Notes under the pieces: model-generated
Seen by the model: the letters and a program-made list of their open reading frames with translations, nothing else
Database searches by the model: none
Told to the model about the DNA's origin: nothing
In this document: positions 34,037-42,711 of the stretch, one piece after another
Layout of the letters: every line of letters starts with the position of its first letter
Numbering within the stretch: position 1 is the first letter of the stretch
Source of the DNA: Palsa-870 sp039935415
GTDB taxonomy: Bacteria > Chloroflexota > Dormibacteria > Dormibacterales > Dormibacteraceae
Assembly: GCA_039935415.1 (NCBI GenBank)
Contig: JBDTKH010000014.1
Location: 1 to 64,000 of the forward strand
DNA: 64,000 nucleotides
Reading direction: 5' to 3'
Translations under genes and position numbers: made by a program

Positions 34037-35223
34037 GATCCGAGTGCGCCCTGCGCGTGTCCGGCGGCGCGGTCCCACTCCCGCTCCAGCCACATCGCCG
34101 CCCGCAGCGCGTCCCCGTTGGTGCGCCCGACGACCTGGATGCCGACGGGCAGGCCGTCGACCGGCGCGGGCAGGACGACCACGGGCTGGCCCGTTGTGTT
34201 GAAGGGGCGCGTGAATCGCGCCAGGGGTTCGCGCACCTCTATCCCGGCGGTCACCAGGGGCGCCACGATCGCGGTGGCCGGCACCAGAAGAGCGTCGAAT
34301 GCCTGCATGCGCCGAGGCGCGGCGTCGCGAAACCTCGCCATCGCCAGGAGCGCGGCCTCGAAGTCGACGCCCAGGATCTCGAGCCCTCGCTTGATGAGAC
34401 CAAGCACGTCAGCGCCGTATTTCTCGGGGAACTCGGCCGCCCATCTCCGGTGATAGCCGGCGGCTTCGACAAGGAGGACCGTCAGGCCGGCCTTGAAAAG
34501 CTCGTCGCGGTCCAGGAAATCCACCTCGGGGACGCCTCGTGACACGAGCTCCCATGCCCGAGCCGTCGGCTCGTCGAGCCCCGTCACCCATCCCGCGGGG
34601 ATCGCGAGGCGGGGCTTCGCCGTGGCGTCGAGCGAGACGGGCGTCGCGGACATCATTGAAAAGGCGAGGGCCGCCGCCCTCACGTTCGGCGCGATCGGGC
34701 CAAGCGTGTCCAGCGAATGGGCGAGAGGGATCACCCCGGTGACGCCGATGCTGCCGAGCGCCGGCTTGAAGCCGACGACCCCGCACAGCGCGGCGGGGAT
34801 TCGGATCGACCCGCCGGTGTCGGTGCCGATCGCCCAGTCGCACATGCCGGCGGCCACCGCGGCAGCGGATCCACCGGACGACCCGCCCGCGACCCGTGTC
34901 GGGTCGTGCGGGTTGCGCACCGCGCCGTAGTGAGGGTTGACGCTGGTGACGCCGTAAGCGAATTCGTGGAGGTTGGTCTTCCCGACGACCACGCACCCGT
35001 GGCACCTGATCGCCTTCACCACCGGGGCGTCATCAGCGGCCGCGACTTTGGGCAGGATGATGCCGCCCGCCGTGGTCACCATGCCGGCGACGTCGACAAG
35101 GTCCTTAACACCGACGACGGGGCCCGGGCCCTCTTCCTCCGACAGGGAGATGAAGGCATTGAGATCGGCCTGCTCGGCGATCTGCCGTTGGGCTTCCTTC
35201 AGCTCCACTCCGTCATTCTGCAA
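34033..35223 (-). CDS. Amidase-signature family hydrolase
   Basis: A 396-residue amidase. The Ser-cisSer-Lys triad is visible: Lys in VVGVKDLVDV, cis-Ser in VAGGSSGGSAAAVAAG, nucleophile Ser in IGTDTGGSIRIPAALCG. It is somewhat shorter than GatA and has no other Gat genes nearby, so it is more likely a general amide or ester hydrolase than the tRNA amidotransferase subunit. First gene of a four-gene minus-strand operon. Confidence 0.9.
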   Translation of the reverse strand: MQNDGVELKEAQRQIAEQADLNAFISLSEEEGPGPVVGVKDLVDVAGMVTTAGGIILPKVAAADDAPVVKAIRCHGCVVVGKTNLHEFAYGVTSVNPHYGAVRNPHDPTRVAGGSSGGSAAAVAAGMCDWAIGTDTGGSIRIPAALCGVVGFKPALGSIGVTGVIPLAHSLDTLGPIAPNVRAAALAFSMMSATPVSLDATAKPRLAIPAGWVTGLDEPTARAWELVSRGVPEVDFLDRDELFKAGLTVLLVEAAGYHRRWAAEFPEKYGADVLGLIKRGLEILGVDFEAALLAMARFRDAAPRRMQAFDALLVPATAIVAPLVTAGIEVREPLARFTRPFNTTGQPVVVLPAPVDGLPVGIQVVGRTNGDALRAAMWLEREWDRAAGHAQGALGS

Positions 35224-35241
35224 GTTGCCCCGGCACCAGAG

Positions 35242-35417
35242 GTCAACCAGCGTCGGCAGGGCGGCCGGGGTCCGCCCGGCCGCGACTTTGTACCCAATGC
35301 ACCTGACGCCGCAGGGAGCAACTGCTTAGACAAGTCCTTCCATATACCGGAAGGTGAGCAGCCTCGTCGCGAAGCGACCGGGCGATGAGCGGAAACCACT
35401 ATGGGGTTTCCGCTCAT
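35242..35417. repeat. Structured intergenic element, copy B
   Basis: Second copy of the element at 26082. Hairpin 1: GCGGCCGGG / CCCGGCCGC (35261-35283). Hairpin 2: GCCT, C-C mismatch, GTCGC, GAA loop, then GCGAC and GGGC (35361-35383). Hairpin 3: ATGAGCGGAAACC / GGTTTCCGCTCAT with loop ACTATGG (35385-35417). GTCAACCAGCGT opens it and CCGGAAGGTGAGCA precedes hairpin 2. Compared with copy A the stems change on both sides, keeping pairing. It lies between the amidase start and the divergent gene at 35427. Confidence 0.75.
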
Positions 35418-35426
35418 AATCTTTTG

Positions 35427-35939
35427 ATGTCGCCGACGACTGGAGCGCTCAACCCCGCGATCGCTTGGAGCAAGGTCGACGTGCTGACCGCCTACCAGCG
35501 CATCACCGCCGAGATCCAGATTCGCGGCCGGCTGCGGGAGACGGTCAACGATCCCGAGCCGTTGTTCCATCTCCGTAACGTAAGCGCCGAGCCTCTGCTG
35601 CCCGGAGCTGTGGCGCTGAACGGGGTGCCAGAGGGACTTTTCAACAAAGCCCTGGTCGGAGGCATCCGTCCGCTCGAGCCTGAGCCATCACCGCCCGACC
35701 AGGTGATCGAGATCGTCCGTCGCTACGTCATGTTCCAGGCCGGCTCGTTCATGGTCACCGGAGCGGCCGAGTTCCCCAAGGCGACCGAGGCGAGCATGCA
35801 CAACGAGATCCTGCTCAAGTCGCGGTTCTTCCCGATGGTCGACGTGACGGTGACGGTGTTCGGCGTCACAGGCAAGAGCTGGACGCAGCCCTCGATCCTG
35901 GTCAACCGCGACCACATGCTGGCCCTCTACCTGGGCTGA
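35427..35939 (+). CDS. Hypothetical protein
   Basis: A 170-residue protein with natural-looking composition: VLTAYQRITAEIQIRGRLRE, VSAEPLLPGAVALNGVPEGL, and FFPMVDVTVTVFGVTGKSWT near the end. No family recognised; it looks like a soluble beta-rich protein with a conserved middle YVMFQAGSFMVTGAAEFP. ATG at 35427 chosen; an in-frame start further upstream would lie inside the structured repeat. Copy B ends ten bases before this ATG, so it may form the gene's 5' leader. Confidence 0.7.
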   Translation: MSPTTGALNPAIAWSKVDVLTAYQRITAEIQIRGRLRETVNDPEPLFHLRNVSAEPLLPGAVALNGVPEGLFNKALVGGIRPLEPEPSPPDQVIEIVRRYVMFQAGSFMVTGAAEFPKATEASMHNEILLKSRFFPMVDVTVTVFGVTGKSWTQPSILVNRDHMLALYLG

Positions 35940-35945
35940 TTTCAC

Positions 35946-35982
35946 CTCCCCGCCGTGCGGGGAGCGCGCCGCTTGCGGCGCC
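35946..35982. repeat. Double-hairpin palindromic repeat, copy 2
   Basis: CTCCCCGC-CGT-GCGGGGAG followed by GCGCCGC-TT-GCGGCGC, two adjacent perfect hairpins, then CAGGTGGGGGTG. Same design as the copies at 27988 and 55886. It lies between the convergent ends of the hypothetical gene and coxG, so it may work as a bidirectional terminator. Confidence 0.65.
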
Positions 35983-36000
35983 AGGTGGGGGTGTTGGGGC

Positions 36001-36603
36001 TTAGCTCTTCGCTCCGAAAAGCCGCTTGATCCCGGCCCACAGGACCTGGAAGAAGAGCACCAGCGCGTTCACGGGCTTGGCGGTGACCTGGGGCGTCGGG
36101 GTGTTTTGCGAGCTCCCGCCCGCGCCCCCGGCGGCGCCGCCGGCGGGAGGCGCTTCACCCGCCTCCACGTTGGCCTTGATGCAGGCGGCCATGTCGTTGA
36201 CGATCCGGCGCGACACGTCTTCCATCACGCCCCGGCCGAACTGGGCGACGCGCCCGGCCACACTGTAGTCGGTCACGATCTTGACCAGCGACCCGCCGGC
36301 GGCCGCCTCAACGCTCATGAATGCCTTCGCGCGCGCTGACCCTGGACCGGTCGTCTCACGACCGTCCGCCTCGAGCGTCGCCGTGCGCTGCGCATCGTTG
36401 CGGTCCGCGATCCGTGCCGTACCGTTGTAGGCAACCGTGATGGGGCCGACCTTGATCTTGACCTTGCCCTTGAAGGTGGTCGGGTCGACGACTTCCGAGA
36501 GCTCCGCGCCCGGAACGCAGCCGACGACCTTGTTGATGTCCAGCAGGTAGGCGAACACGCGATCGGGTGGCGCGCCGACGCTGAAGGAATTTTCTAGTTG
36601 CAT
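36001..36603 (-). CDS. coxG: CoxG-like SRPBCC protein
   Basis: A 200-residue protein. Residues 1-145 are the CoxG/SRPBCC domain: MQLENSFSVGAPPDRVFAYL, then VGCVPGAELSEVVDP and TFKGKVKIKVGPITVAYNGT. A Gly/Pro linker and a C-terminal hydrophobic segment (ALVLFFQVLWAGIKRLFG) follow, which fits the known role of CoxG in recruiting CO dehydrogenase to the membrane. The ATG at 36603 fits the domain start. It is divergent from coxS across about 150 bases with inverted repeats. Confidence 0.88.
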   Translation of the reverse strand: MQLENSFSVGAPPDRVFAYLLDINKVVGCVPGAELSEVVDPTTFKGKVKIKVGPITVAYNGTARIADRNDAQRTATLEADGRETTGPGSARAKAFMSVEAAAGGSLVKIVTDYSVAGRVAQFGRGVMEDVSRRIVNDMAACIKANVEAGEAPPAGGAAGGAGGSSQNTPTPQVTAKPVNALVLFFQVLWAGIKRLFGAKS

Positions 36604-36607
36604 TTCG

Positions 36608-36642
36608 GCGCTAAAAGTAGCGCAATGTAGGGGTTCGCCTAC
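36608..36642. promoter_or_regulatory. Two inverted repeats in the coxG-coxS intergenic region
   Basis: GCGCTA-AAAG-TAGCGC (36608-36623) and GTAGG-GGTTCG-CCTAC (36627-36642) lie right before the coxG ATG, in the shared upstream region of coxG and coxS. They are candidates for regulator sites or for structures in the coxG leader. No consensus promoter is obvious. A TAGGAGG ribosome-binding site for coxS lies at 36745-36751. Confidence 0.4.
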
Positions 36643-36755
36643 TTCGAGGATGGCCAGGTCGGCTCTGGGGGCCGGCCGCGCCCGCGCGCGAGCAGTCTTC
36701 CGTTTCCAGGTTTCCGGCACTGCAGGGAGCACCCCCTGCGGGTTAGGAGGAGCGT

Positions 36756-37271
36756 ATGAAGCACAAGGTTGCGACAACCGTCAACGGCCGCCGGCAGGAA
36801 CATGAGGTCGAGCCCCGACTCCTGCTGGTGCACTACCTGCGAGACGAGGTCGGGCTCACCGGCACCCACATCGGATGCGACACCAGCCAGTGCGGGGCGT
36901 GCACGATCCTGGTTGACGGGAAGGCGGTCAAGAGCTGCACCATGTTCGCGGTCCAGGCGGAAGGCAGAAACCTGACCACCATCGAGGGCATGGCCAAGGA
37001 TGGCGAGCTTCATCCCCTGCAGCAGGCGTTTTGGGACGAGCACGGCCTGCAGTGCGGTTACTGTACCCCGGGAATGATCATGGCCGCTGCCTACCTGCTC
37101 GAGCAGAACCCCAACCCGTCCGACGAGGAGATCCGCAAGGGACTCGAAGGCAACCTCTGCCGTTGTACCGGCTACGTGAACATCGTCAAGTCCGTCCAGT
37201 CGGCCGCCAAGACGATGCACGGCGCCGGGGTTAAGACGGGCGAGCGCTCAACCGCCGCGCGGAGGAGCTGA
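36756..37271 (+). CDS. coxS: CO dehydrogenase-type small subunit, [2Fe-2S]
   Basis: A 171-residue iron-sulfur protein with two clusters. The plant-type ferredoxin motif is GCDTSQCGACTILVDG (Cys41, 46, 49, with Cys61). The helical domain has CGYCTPG (Cys100, 103) and CRCTG (Cys135, 137). It passes electrons from the molybdenum site in CoxL to FAD in CoxM. First gene of the coxSLM set; the S-L-M order is the one seen for form II enzymes. Confidence 0.95.
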   Translation: MKHKVATTVNGRRQEHEVEPRLLLVHYLRDEVGLTGTHIGCDTSQCGACTILVDGKAVKSCTMFAVQAEGRNLTTIEGMAKDGELHPLQQAFWDEHGLQCGYCTPGMIMAAAYLLEQNPNPSDEEIRKGLEGNLCRCTGYVNIVKSVQSAAKTMHGAGVKTGERSTAARRS

Positions 37272-37274
37272 GCC

Positions 37275-39647
37275 ATGGCAATCACCACGATGATCGGAGC
37301 CAAGATCCACCGGCGGGAAGACCCGCGGCTGATCACCGGGCATGGACGTTACGTCGACGACATGACGCGACCCGGCATGCTGCACATGACTGTGGTGCGG
37401 AGCCCGATGGCCCACGCCAAGATTCGATCCATCGACCTTGCCGAGGCCAGGAAGGCGCCCGGCGTCCGGGCCGTCTACACCTTTGCCGATTTCAAGGACC
37501 ACATCGCGGGCGGCCTCCCGGTGACGGCGTCGTTCGTCGCCGAGAAAAAGCAGGTGCCCAACCAGTTCCCGATCGCGCACGACCAGGTGGTCTACCAGGG
37601 TGAGGCGGTGGCCGTCGTCCTCGCCGAGGATCGCAACCAGGCAGCCGACGCGGCCGCACTGGTCCAAGTCGACTACGACCCGCTGCCCGCGGTGATGGAT
37701 CTCGACAAGGCGATCGAGCCTGGCAGCCCGACGGTCCACGCCGGGGCGCCTGACAACATCGGCTGGGACCTGACCTACTCGCCGGATTCGCCCGACGCGT
37801 TCAAGGAAGCCGACGTCGTCGTCAAGGAGCGAATCCTTCAGCAGCGCCTCTTTCCAATCGCGATGGAAGGTCGCGGCGTCGTCGCTGAATACGACAACTA
37901 CGACAAGCGACTGACACTCTGGACCTCGAGCCAGATCCCGCATTTCGTGCGCCTGTTCGTGGGGACGGCGTGTGGCCTCGCCGAGAGCCAGGTGCGCGTC
38001 ATCGCCGGTCCGGACGTGGGCGGTGCCTTCGGCAGCAAGATCCGCCCGTACTCCGAGGAATACCTGGCCGTCGTCGCCTCCAAGCTTTCAGGCCACCCGG
38101 TGAAGTGGATCGAGGGTCGAAGCGAGAACCTGGTCGCCACGACCCATGGTCGCGGGCAGATCTACGACATCGAGGTCGGGGCCAAGAAGGACGGCACGCT
38201 CGTCGCACTCAAGGTCACGCAGTACATCGACCTCGGCGCCTACCAGGGCGTGTTCGGCGCCTTCCAGGCGGTGGCCTGCCTGCTCTCGGGCGGCGCCTAT
38301 AAGTGGAAGCACATCGCGGCCCGGACGGTGGGCGTGCTCACGAACAAGACGTCGACCGATCCGTATCGAGGGGCGGGCCGGCCTGAGGCCACCCACCTGG
38401 TCGAGCGTGCGGTCGACCTCGTGGCGCGCGAGGTGGGGATGGACCCCGTCGAAGTTCGACGCAAGAACTTCGCGACCGAGTTCCCCTTCACCAACAACTT
38501 CGGTCTCGTTTACGACTCGGGGAACTACGACAAGACCCTGGACAGGGCGCTCGAGCTCGCCAACTACAAGGACCTGCGACGTGAGCAGGAAACCCTTCGC
38601 AAGCAGGGCCGCTACCTGGGCATCGGGCTGTCGACGTGGATTGAGATCTGCGGCCTCGGTCCTAGCGCGGCAACCGCCCCCGCGGCAGGGGTGGCTCTCG
38701 TCGAGTCTTCGCAGGTTCGCATCCATCCGACAGGCGGCGTGTCCGTCTACGTGGGGACACACTCGCACGGCCAGGGCCACGACACTACTTTCGCGCAGAT
38801 CGTCGCCGACCAGCTCGGCGTTCCATACGACTCGGTCGAGCTCCGCCACGGCGACACCATGGAGGGGCCGGCTTTCGGCTACGGCACGTACGGGAGCCGC
38901 AGCCTCGCGGTCGGCGGCATGTCGATCGTGAAGTCATGCCACAAGGTGGTCGAGAAGGCCAAGAAGCTCGCCGCGCACATGCTCGAAGCGGCCGAGGAAG
39001 ACGTCATCTTCGACCACGGCAGCTTCCACGTCAAAGGCAGTCCGGAGAAATCCAAGGCGCTCGGCGAGGTCGCGTTCGCCAGCTACGGGGCCGGCCTGCC
39101 GGAGGGCATGGAACAGGGGCTGGAGGCGGTCAGCTATTTCGATCCACCCAACTTCACGTGGCCGTTCGGCGCGCACATATGCGTGGTCGAGGTCGATCCG
39201 GAGACCGGCGCGGTCGACATGCGCAAGTACATCGCGGTGGATGACTGCGGCAACGTCATCAACCCGATGATCGTCGACGGTCAGATCCACGGCGGGATCG
39301 CACAGGGCATCGCCCAGGCGCTTTTCGAAGAGGTTATCTACGACGACGAAACGGGCCAGCTCAGGACGGGGACGCTGCTCGACTACAGCATTCCAACCGC
39401 CAACGAGATCCCTGACTTCGTGATGGACAGGACGGTCACTCCCAGCCCTTCGAATGAGCTTGGGGTGAAAGGCATCGGCGAGGCGGGAACCATCGCAAGC
39501 AGCCCCGCCGTGATCAACGCGATCGTCGACGCGCTCAGCCCGTTCGGCATCAAGCATGTCGACATGCCCGCCAGCCCGGACCGGCTCTGGAAGCAGATCC
39601 AGGACGCGCGCGGAGCGTCCAGCAATGGAAAGGAGGCTCGCAAGTGA
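37275..39647 (+). CDS. coxL: CO dehydrogenase-type large subunit, form II
   Basis: A 790-residue molybdopterin subunit of the xanthine oxidase family. The active-site loop reads DPYRGAGRPEATHLVERAVD (about residue 360), which is the form II signature (AYRGAGR) and not the form I loop with the catalytic Cys (AYxCSFR). The C-terminal GVKGIGEAGTI keeps the molybdenum-site Glu. Therefore CO is not a certain substrate; form II enzymes may oxidise other compounds or CO slowly. Starts 3 bases after coxS and overlaps coxM by 4. Confidence 0.93.
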   Translation: MAITTMIGAKIHRREDPRLITGHGRYVDDMTRPGMLHMTVVRSPMAHAKIRSIDLAEARKAPGVRAVYTFADFKDHIAGGLPVTASFVAEKKQVPNQFPIAHDQVVYQGEAVAVVLAEDRNQAADAAALVQVDYDPLPAVMDLDKAIEPGSPTVHAGAPDNIGWDLTYSPDSPDAFKEADVVVKERILQQRLFPIAMEGRGVVAEYDNYDKRLTLWTSSQIPHFVRLFVGTACGLAESQVRVIAGPDVGGAFGSKIRPYSEEYLAVVASKLSGHPVKWIEGRSENLVATTHGRGQIYDIEVGAKKDGTLVALKVTQYIDLGAYQGVFGAFQAVACLLSGGAYKWKHIAARTVGVLTNKTSTDPYRGAGRPEATHLVERAVDLVAREVGMDPVEVRRKNFATEFPFTNNFGLVYDSGNYDKTLDRALELANYKDLRREQETLRKQGRYLGIGLSTWIEICGLGPSAATAPAAGVALVESSQVRIHPTGGVSVYVGTHSHGQGHDTTFAQIVADQLGVPYDSVELRHGDTMEGPAFGYGTYGSRSLAVGGMSIVKSCHKVVEKAKKLAAHMLEAAEEDVIFDHGSFHVKGSPEKSKALGEVAFASYGAGLPEGMEQGLEAVSYFDPPNFTWPFGAHICVVEVDPETGAVDMRKYIAVDDCGNVINPMIVDGQIHGGIAQGIAQALFEEVIYDDETGQLRTGTLLDYSIPTANEIPDFVMDRTVTPSPSNELGVKGIGEAGTIASSPAVINAIVDALSPFGIKHVDMPASPDRLWKQIQDARGASSNGKEARK

Positions 39648-40456
39648 TCCCGGCCGCATTCGAGTACGCACGGGCCTCGTCAGTCGATGAGGCCGTCAAG
39701 CTCCTCAACAAATATGGAGAGGACGCCAAGGTGCTGGCGGGCGGGCACAGCCTGATCCCGCTCATGCGCTTGCGCCTCGCTCAACCGAAAGCGCTCGTCG
39801 ACATCAACGGCATCAAGGCTCTCGACTACATCAAGGTCGAGGGCTCCAAGGTTCATGTGGGCGCGCTCACGCGCCACGTGACCATCCAGAACTCCGACGT
39901 CATCAAGGAGAAGCTGCCCATCCTCGCCGAGGTTGCGGACGAGGTGGGGGACAACCAGGTGCGCAACATGGGCACCATCGGCGGCGTGATCGCTCACGCC
40001 GACGCGGCGGGAGACTATCCGACCATCGCGCTGATGCTCGAGGCCGAAATCGTCACCAACCAGCGCAAGATCGCGGCCAAGGATTTCTTCAAGGACATCT
40101 TCACGACGCCGCTCGCCGCCGACGAGATCGTGACCGAGATCGTGTTCCCGGTCGCGACGGGCCCGCACAAGTACATCAAGTTCCGGCGGCGCCTTTTCGA
40201 CTGGGCGATCGTCGGCGCCGCCGCCCAGAAGATGAACGGCGACTGGCGCATCGGGCTGACCAACGTGGGGCCGACGCCGGTGCGAGCGAAGGCCGTGGAG
40301 GACGCGCTGCTCAAAGGCGCGAAGCCGGAAGAGGCGGCGCAGCATGCATCGGACGGTTTGAATCCGTCCGGCGACCTGCGGGCGAGCCCGGAGTACAAGA
40401 AGCACCTCGCGCGGGTGCTGACCAAGAGGGCGATCGAACAAGCGACCAAAGGGTAG
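39644..40456 (+). CDS. coxM: CO dehydrogenase-type medium subunit, FAD-binding
   Basis: A 270-residue flavoprotein. FAD motifs are LAGGHSLIPLMRLRLA near residue 33 and RNMGTIGGVIAHADAAGD near residue 107, as in CoxM (AGGHS and TIGG). C-terminal domain around NVGPTPVRAKAVEDAL. It takes electrons from CoxS and passes them to quinone or another acceptor. GTG start overlapping the coxL stop. Confidence 0.94.
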   Translation: MIPAAFEYARASSVDEAVKLLNKYGEDAKVLAGGHSLIPLMRLRLAQPKALVDINGIKALDYIKVEGSKVHVGALTRHVTIQNSDVIKEKLPILAEVADEVGDNQVRNMGTIGGVIAHADAAGDYPTIALMLEAEIVTNQRKIAAKDFFKDIFTTPLAADEIVTEIVFPVATGPHKYIKFRRRLFDWAIVGAAAQKMNGDWRIGLTNVGPTPVRAKAVEDALLKGAKPEEAAQHASDGLNPSGDLRASPEYKKHLARVLTKRAIEQATKG

Positions 40457-40471
40457 CGGCGCCGAGGCCAG

Positions 40472-40590
40472 GCGGTAACGCCGGGCCTCACCTTCAGGTA
40501 TCGGGCGGTAACGCCGGGCCTCACCTTCAGGTGTCGGGCGGTGAGGCCGGCGCTCACCTTCAGGGTGTCGGGTGGTAACGCCGGGATCTC
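40472..40590. repeat. 33-base tandem repeat, about four units
   Basis: Units start at 40472, 40505, 40538 and 40572 with a 33-34 base period. A typical unit is GCGGTAACGCCGGGCCTCAC, then CTTCAGG and a TGTCGG tail. Units 1 and 2 are nearly identical; unit 3 has GGTGAGGCCGGCGCTCACC, which is close to palindromic; the last unit is partial. It fills the coxM-coxD gap and ends 15 bases before the coxD start. No spacers, so not CRISPR. Confidence 0.85.
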
Positions 40591-40604
40591 GTACTCTTTT
40601 GCCC

Positions 40605-41498
40605 GTGACCGAGGGCTCGCCGGCAAGCATCGAGGAGGTCGAGGTGCGCCTTCGCGAGCGCAGCTACATCGGCGACCGTGGCCTGGCCACGTCGATCTTT
40701 CTCGCCCTCAAGCTGGAGAAGCCGCTGTTCATCGAGGGCGAGGCCGGCGTCGGCAAGACCGAGGCGGCGAAGGTCATGGCCGACGTGTTGGGCGCCCGGC
40801 TCATCCGGCTTCAGTGCTACGAGGGCATCGACCTCGCACATGCCGTCTACGAATGGAACTATCCACGCCAGCTCCTGCACATCCGGCTCCTCGGCGAGAG
40901 AGAGGATCGGCACCTCGCCGAGCGCGAGATCTTCAGCTCCGAGTTCCTGCTGCGGAGGCCGCTGCTGGACGCGATCGACAACGACGATGCGATTGCGCCG
41001 GTGCTGCTGATCGACGAGATCGACCGTTCGGATGAGGAGTTCGAGGCGTTCCTGCTCGAGCTGCTGTCGGACTTCCAGGTCTCGATCCCGGAGATCGGCA
41101 CCATCAAGGCGAAGCACGCGCCCTTCGTCGTCATCACGTCCAATCGGACGCGTGAGGTGCACGACGCGCTGAAGCGGCGCTGCCTGGATCACTGGATCGA
41201 CTACCCCAACCTCGAGAAGGAGGTCGAGATCGTGCGGGCGCGCGCGCCTGAGGCCGCCGACGGCCTGGCGCGCGAGGTCGCGGCGCTGGTCCAGGGCCTG
41301 CGCGGCATGGACCTGTACAAGGTGCCCGGCGTCGCGGAGACGCTGGACTGGGCGCGCTCACTCGCTGCCCTCGGCGCGACACGAATCGATTCCACGCTGG
41401 TCAACGCGACCCTCGGGTCGGCGCTCAAGTACCAGGAGGACCTGGAGCGCGTGCGCGAGCAGGTCCCGGCCCTCGTCGAGAAGGCAAGAGGTGCCTGA
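40605..41498 (+). CDS. coxD: CoxD-like MoxR-family AAA+ ATPase
   Basis: A 297-residue AAA+ protein. Walker A is FIEGEAGVGKTEAAKVMADV, Walker B VLLIDEIDRSDEEFEAFLLE, followed by VVITSNRTREVHDALKRRCL (sensor and Arg finger). CoxD assists maturation of the sulfur/copper molybdenum site in CO dehydrogenases; in a form II setting it probably inserts or sulfurates the cofactor. GTG start at 40605, behind the tandem repeat. Overlaps coxE by 8 bases. Confidence 0.9.
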   Translation: MTEGSPASIEEVEVRLRERSYIGDRGLATSIFLALKLEKPLFIEGEAGVGKTEAAKVMADVLGARLIRLQCYEGIDLAHAVYEWNYPRQLLHIRLLGEREDRHLAEREIFSSEFLLRRPLLDAIDNDDAIAPVLLIDEIDRSDEEFEAFLLELLSDFQVSIPEIGTIKAKHAPFVVITSNRTREVHDALKRRCLDHWIDYPNLEKEVEIVRARAPEAADGLAREVAALVQGLRGMDLYKVPGVAETLDWARSLAALGATRIDSTLVNATLGSALKYQEDLERVREQVPALVEKARGA

Positions 41499-42708
41499 CC
41501 CGACGGGCGTGCCGGCTTCAGCCCCACACACTGACCCTCGCCCCGAAGGGAGGGGACCCGACTTGCTCCCGCGCTTGGCAGCCTTCGGCCGGCTGCTGCA
41601 TGACGCTGGAATCGAGGCCGGCCCCCGCCGGTTGACCGACGCGACGCGGGCCCTGGCCTACATCGACCTCAAGCGGCAGACGGACTTTCGGAACGCCCTG
41701 CGCGCCGTGTTCGTCGGTCGCAAGGAGGACATCCCGACGTACGAAGCCGCCTTCGACATCTTCTGGGCGCCGCCCGATCCCAGGGCGGCCGCCGGCGCGA
41801 TGCCGGGTCGCAGCCGGGCGTTGGCGATGTCACCGGAGCGCGCCAAGGCCTGGTCGAGCGCCCTCGGGCTCAGCACCTCCCAGATGCACCGCGAGAAGGA
41901 ACCGACCGCGGAGCCGGCCAGCTCGAGCGGCTATAGCGCCGAGGAGCTGCTGCGGCACAAGGACTTCGAGCAGATGACGTGGGAGGAGACCGAGCAGGTG
42001 CGGCGATTGCTCGACCAGGCGCCCTGGCGCGTCGCCGAGCGCAAGACGCGTCGCCTTCGCCCGGCGCGAGCCGGGCGCATCGACCTCCGGCGCTCGGCGC
42101 GCTATGCGATCCGATCCAGTGGGGAGCTGATGCACCTCTTTCACCGCCGCCCGCGCGTGCGGAGAAGGCCGCTGGTGCTGATCTGCGACGTGAGCGGCTC
42201 GATGGAGCGCTACTCGCGCCTGCTCATGATCTTTGCGCACGCCATCGCGCGCCGAGAGGACCTGGAAGCTTTCGTCTTCTCGACGCGGTTGACCCGAATC
42301 ACAAGACTGCTGCGCTATCGCGACCTCGACCGCGCCCTCGACTCGGTGAGCAAGGGAGTCCACGACTTCAGCGGCGGGACGCGAATCGGCGACGCACTGG
42401 GTGATTTCAATCGGCACTGGGCACGCCGCGTACTGGGCCACGGAGCGGTCGTCGTCATCGTCAGCGACGGGTGGGATCGCGGCGACCCGGCCCAGCTCAC
42501 CGCGGAGCTCATCCACCTGCGTCGCTCGGCACATCGCTTGATCTGGCTCAACCCATTGCTCGGGTCCGAGGGCTACCAGCCGCTGACGCGGGGCATGGCC
42601 GCCGCGCTGCCGCTTTGCGACGACTTCCTGTCCGCCCACAACCTGAAGGCGCTCGACGAACTGGGCCGGCTGCTGGCCACGCTCGACGGCCGAACCCGGA
42701 GCCGCTAA
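41491..42708 (+). CDS. coxE: CoxE-like VWA-domain protein
   Basis: A 405-residue protein. The C-terminal half is a von Willebrand A domain with a complete metal site: LICDVSGSMERYSRLLMIFA (DxSxS), HDFSGGTRIGDALGDF (Thr) and VVIVSDGWDRGDP (Asp). The N-terminal half is the CoxE/DUF58-like helical part. It works with the MoxR-type ATPase CoxD in maturation of the large subunit. GTG start. Confidence 0.9.
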   Translation: MPDPTGVPASAPHTDPRPEGRGPDLLPRLAAFGRLLHDAGIEAGPRRLTDATRALAYIDLKRQTDFRNALRAVFVGRKEDIPTYEAAFDIFWAPPDPRAAAGAMPGRSRALAMSPERAKAWSSALGLSTSQMHREKEPTAEPASSSGYSAEELLRHKDFEQMTWEETEQVRRLLDQAPWRVAERKTRRLRPARAGRIDLRRSARYAIRSSGELMHLFHRRPRVRRRPLVLICDVSGSMERYSRLLMIFAHAIARREDLEAFVFSTRLTRITRLLRYRDLDRALDSVSKGVHDFSGGTRIGDALGDFNRHWARRVLGHGAVVVIVSDGWDRGDPAQLTAELIHLRRSAHRLIWLNPLLGSEGYQPLTRGMAAALPLCDDFLSAHNLKALDELGRLLATLDGRTRSR

Positions 42709-42711
42709 GGA

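Noticed and set aside
40472..40590. Short CRISPR array
   Set aside because: The 33-base units follow each other without spacers and vary internally; no cas genes nearby. It is a tandem repeat.
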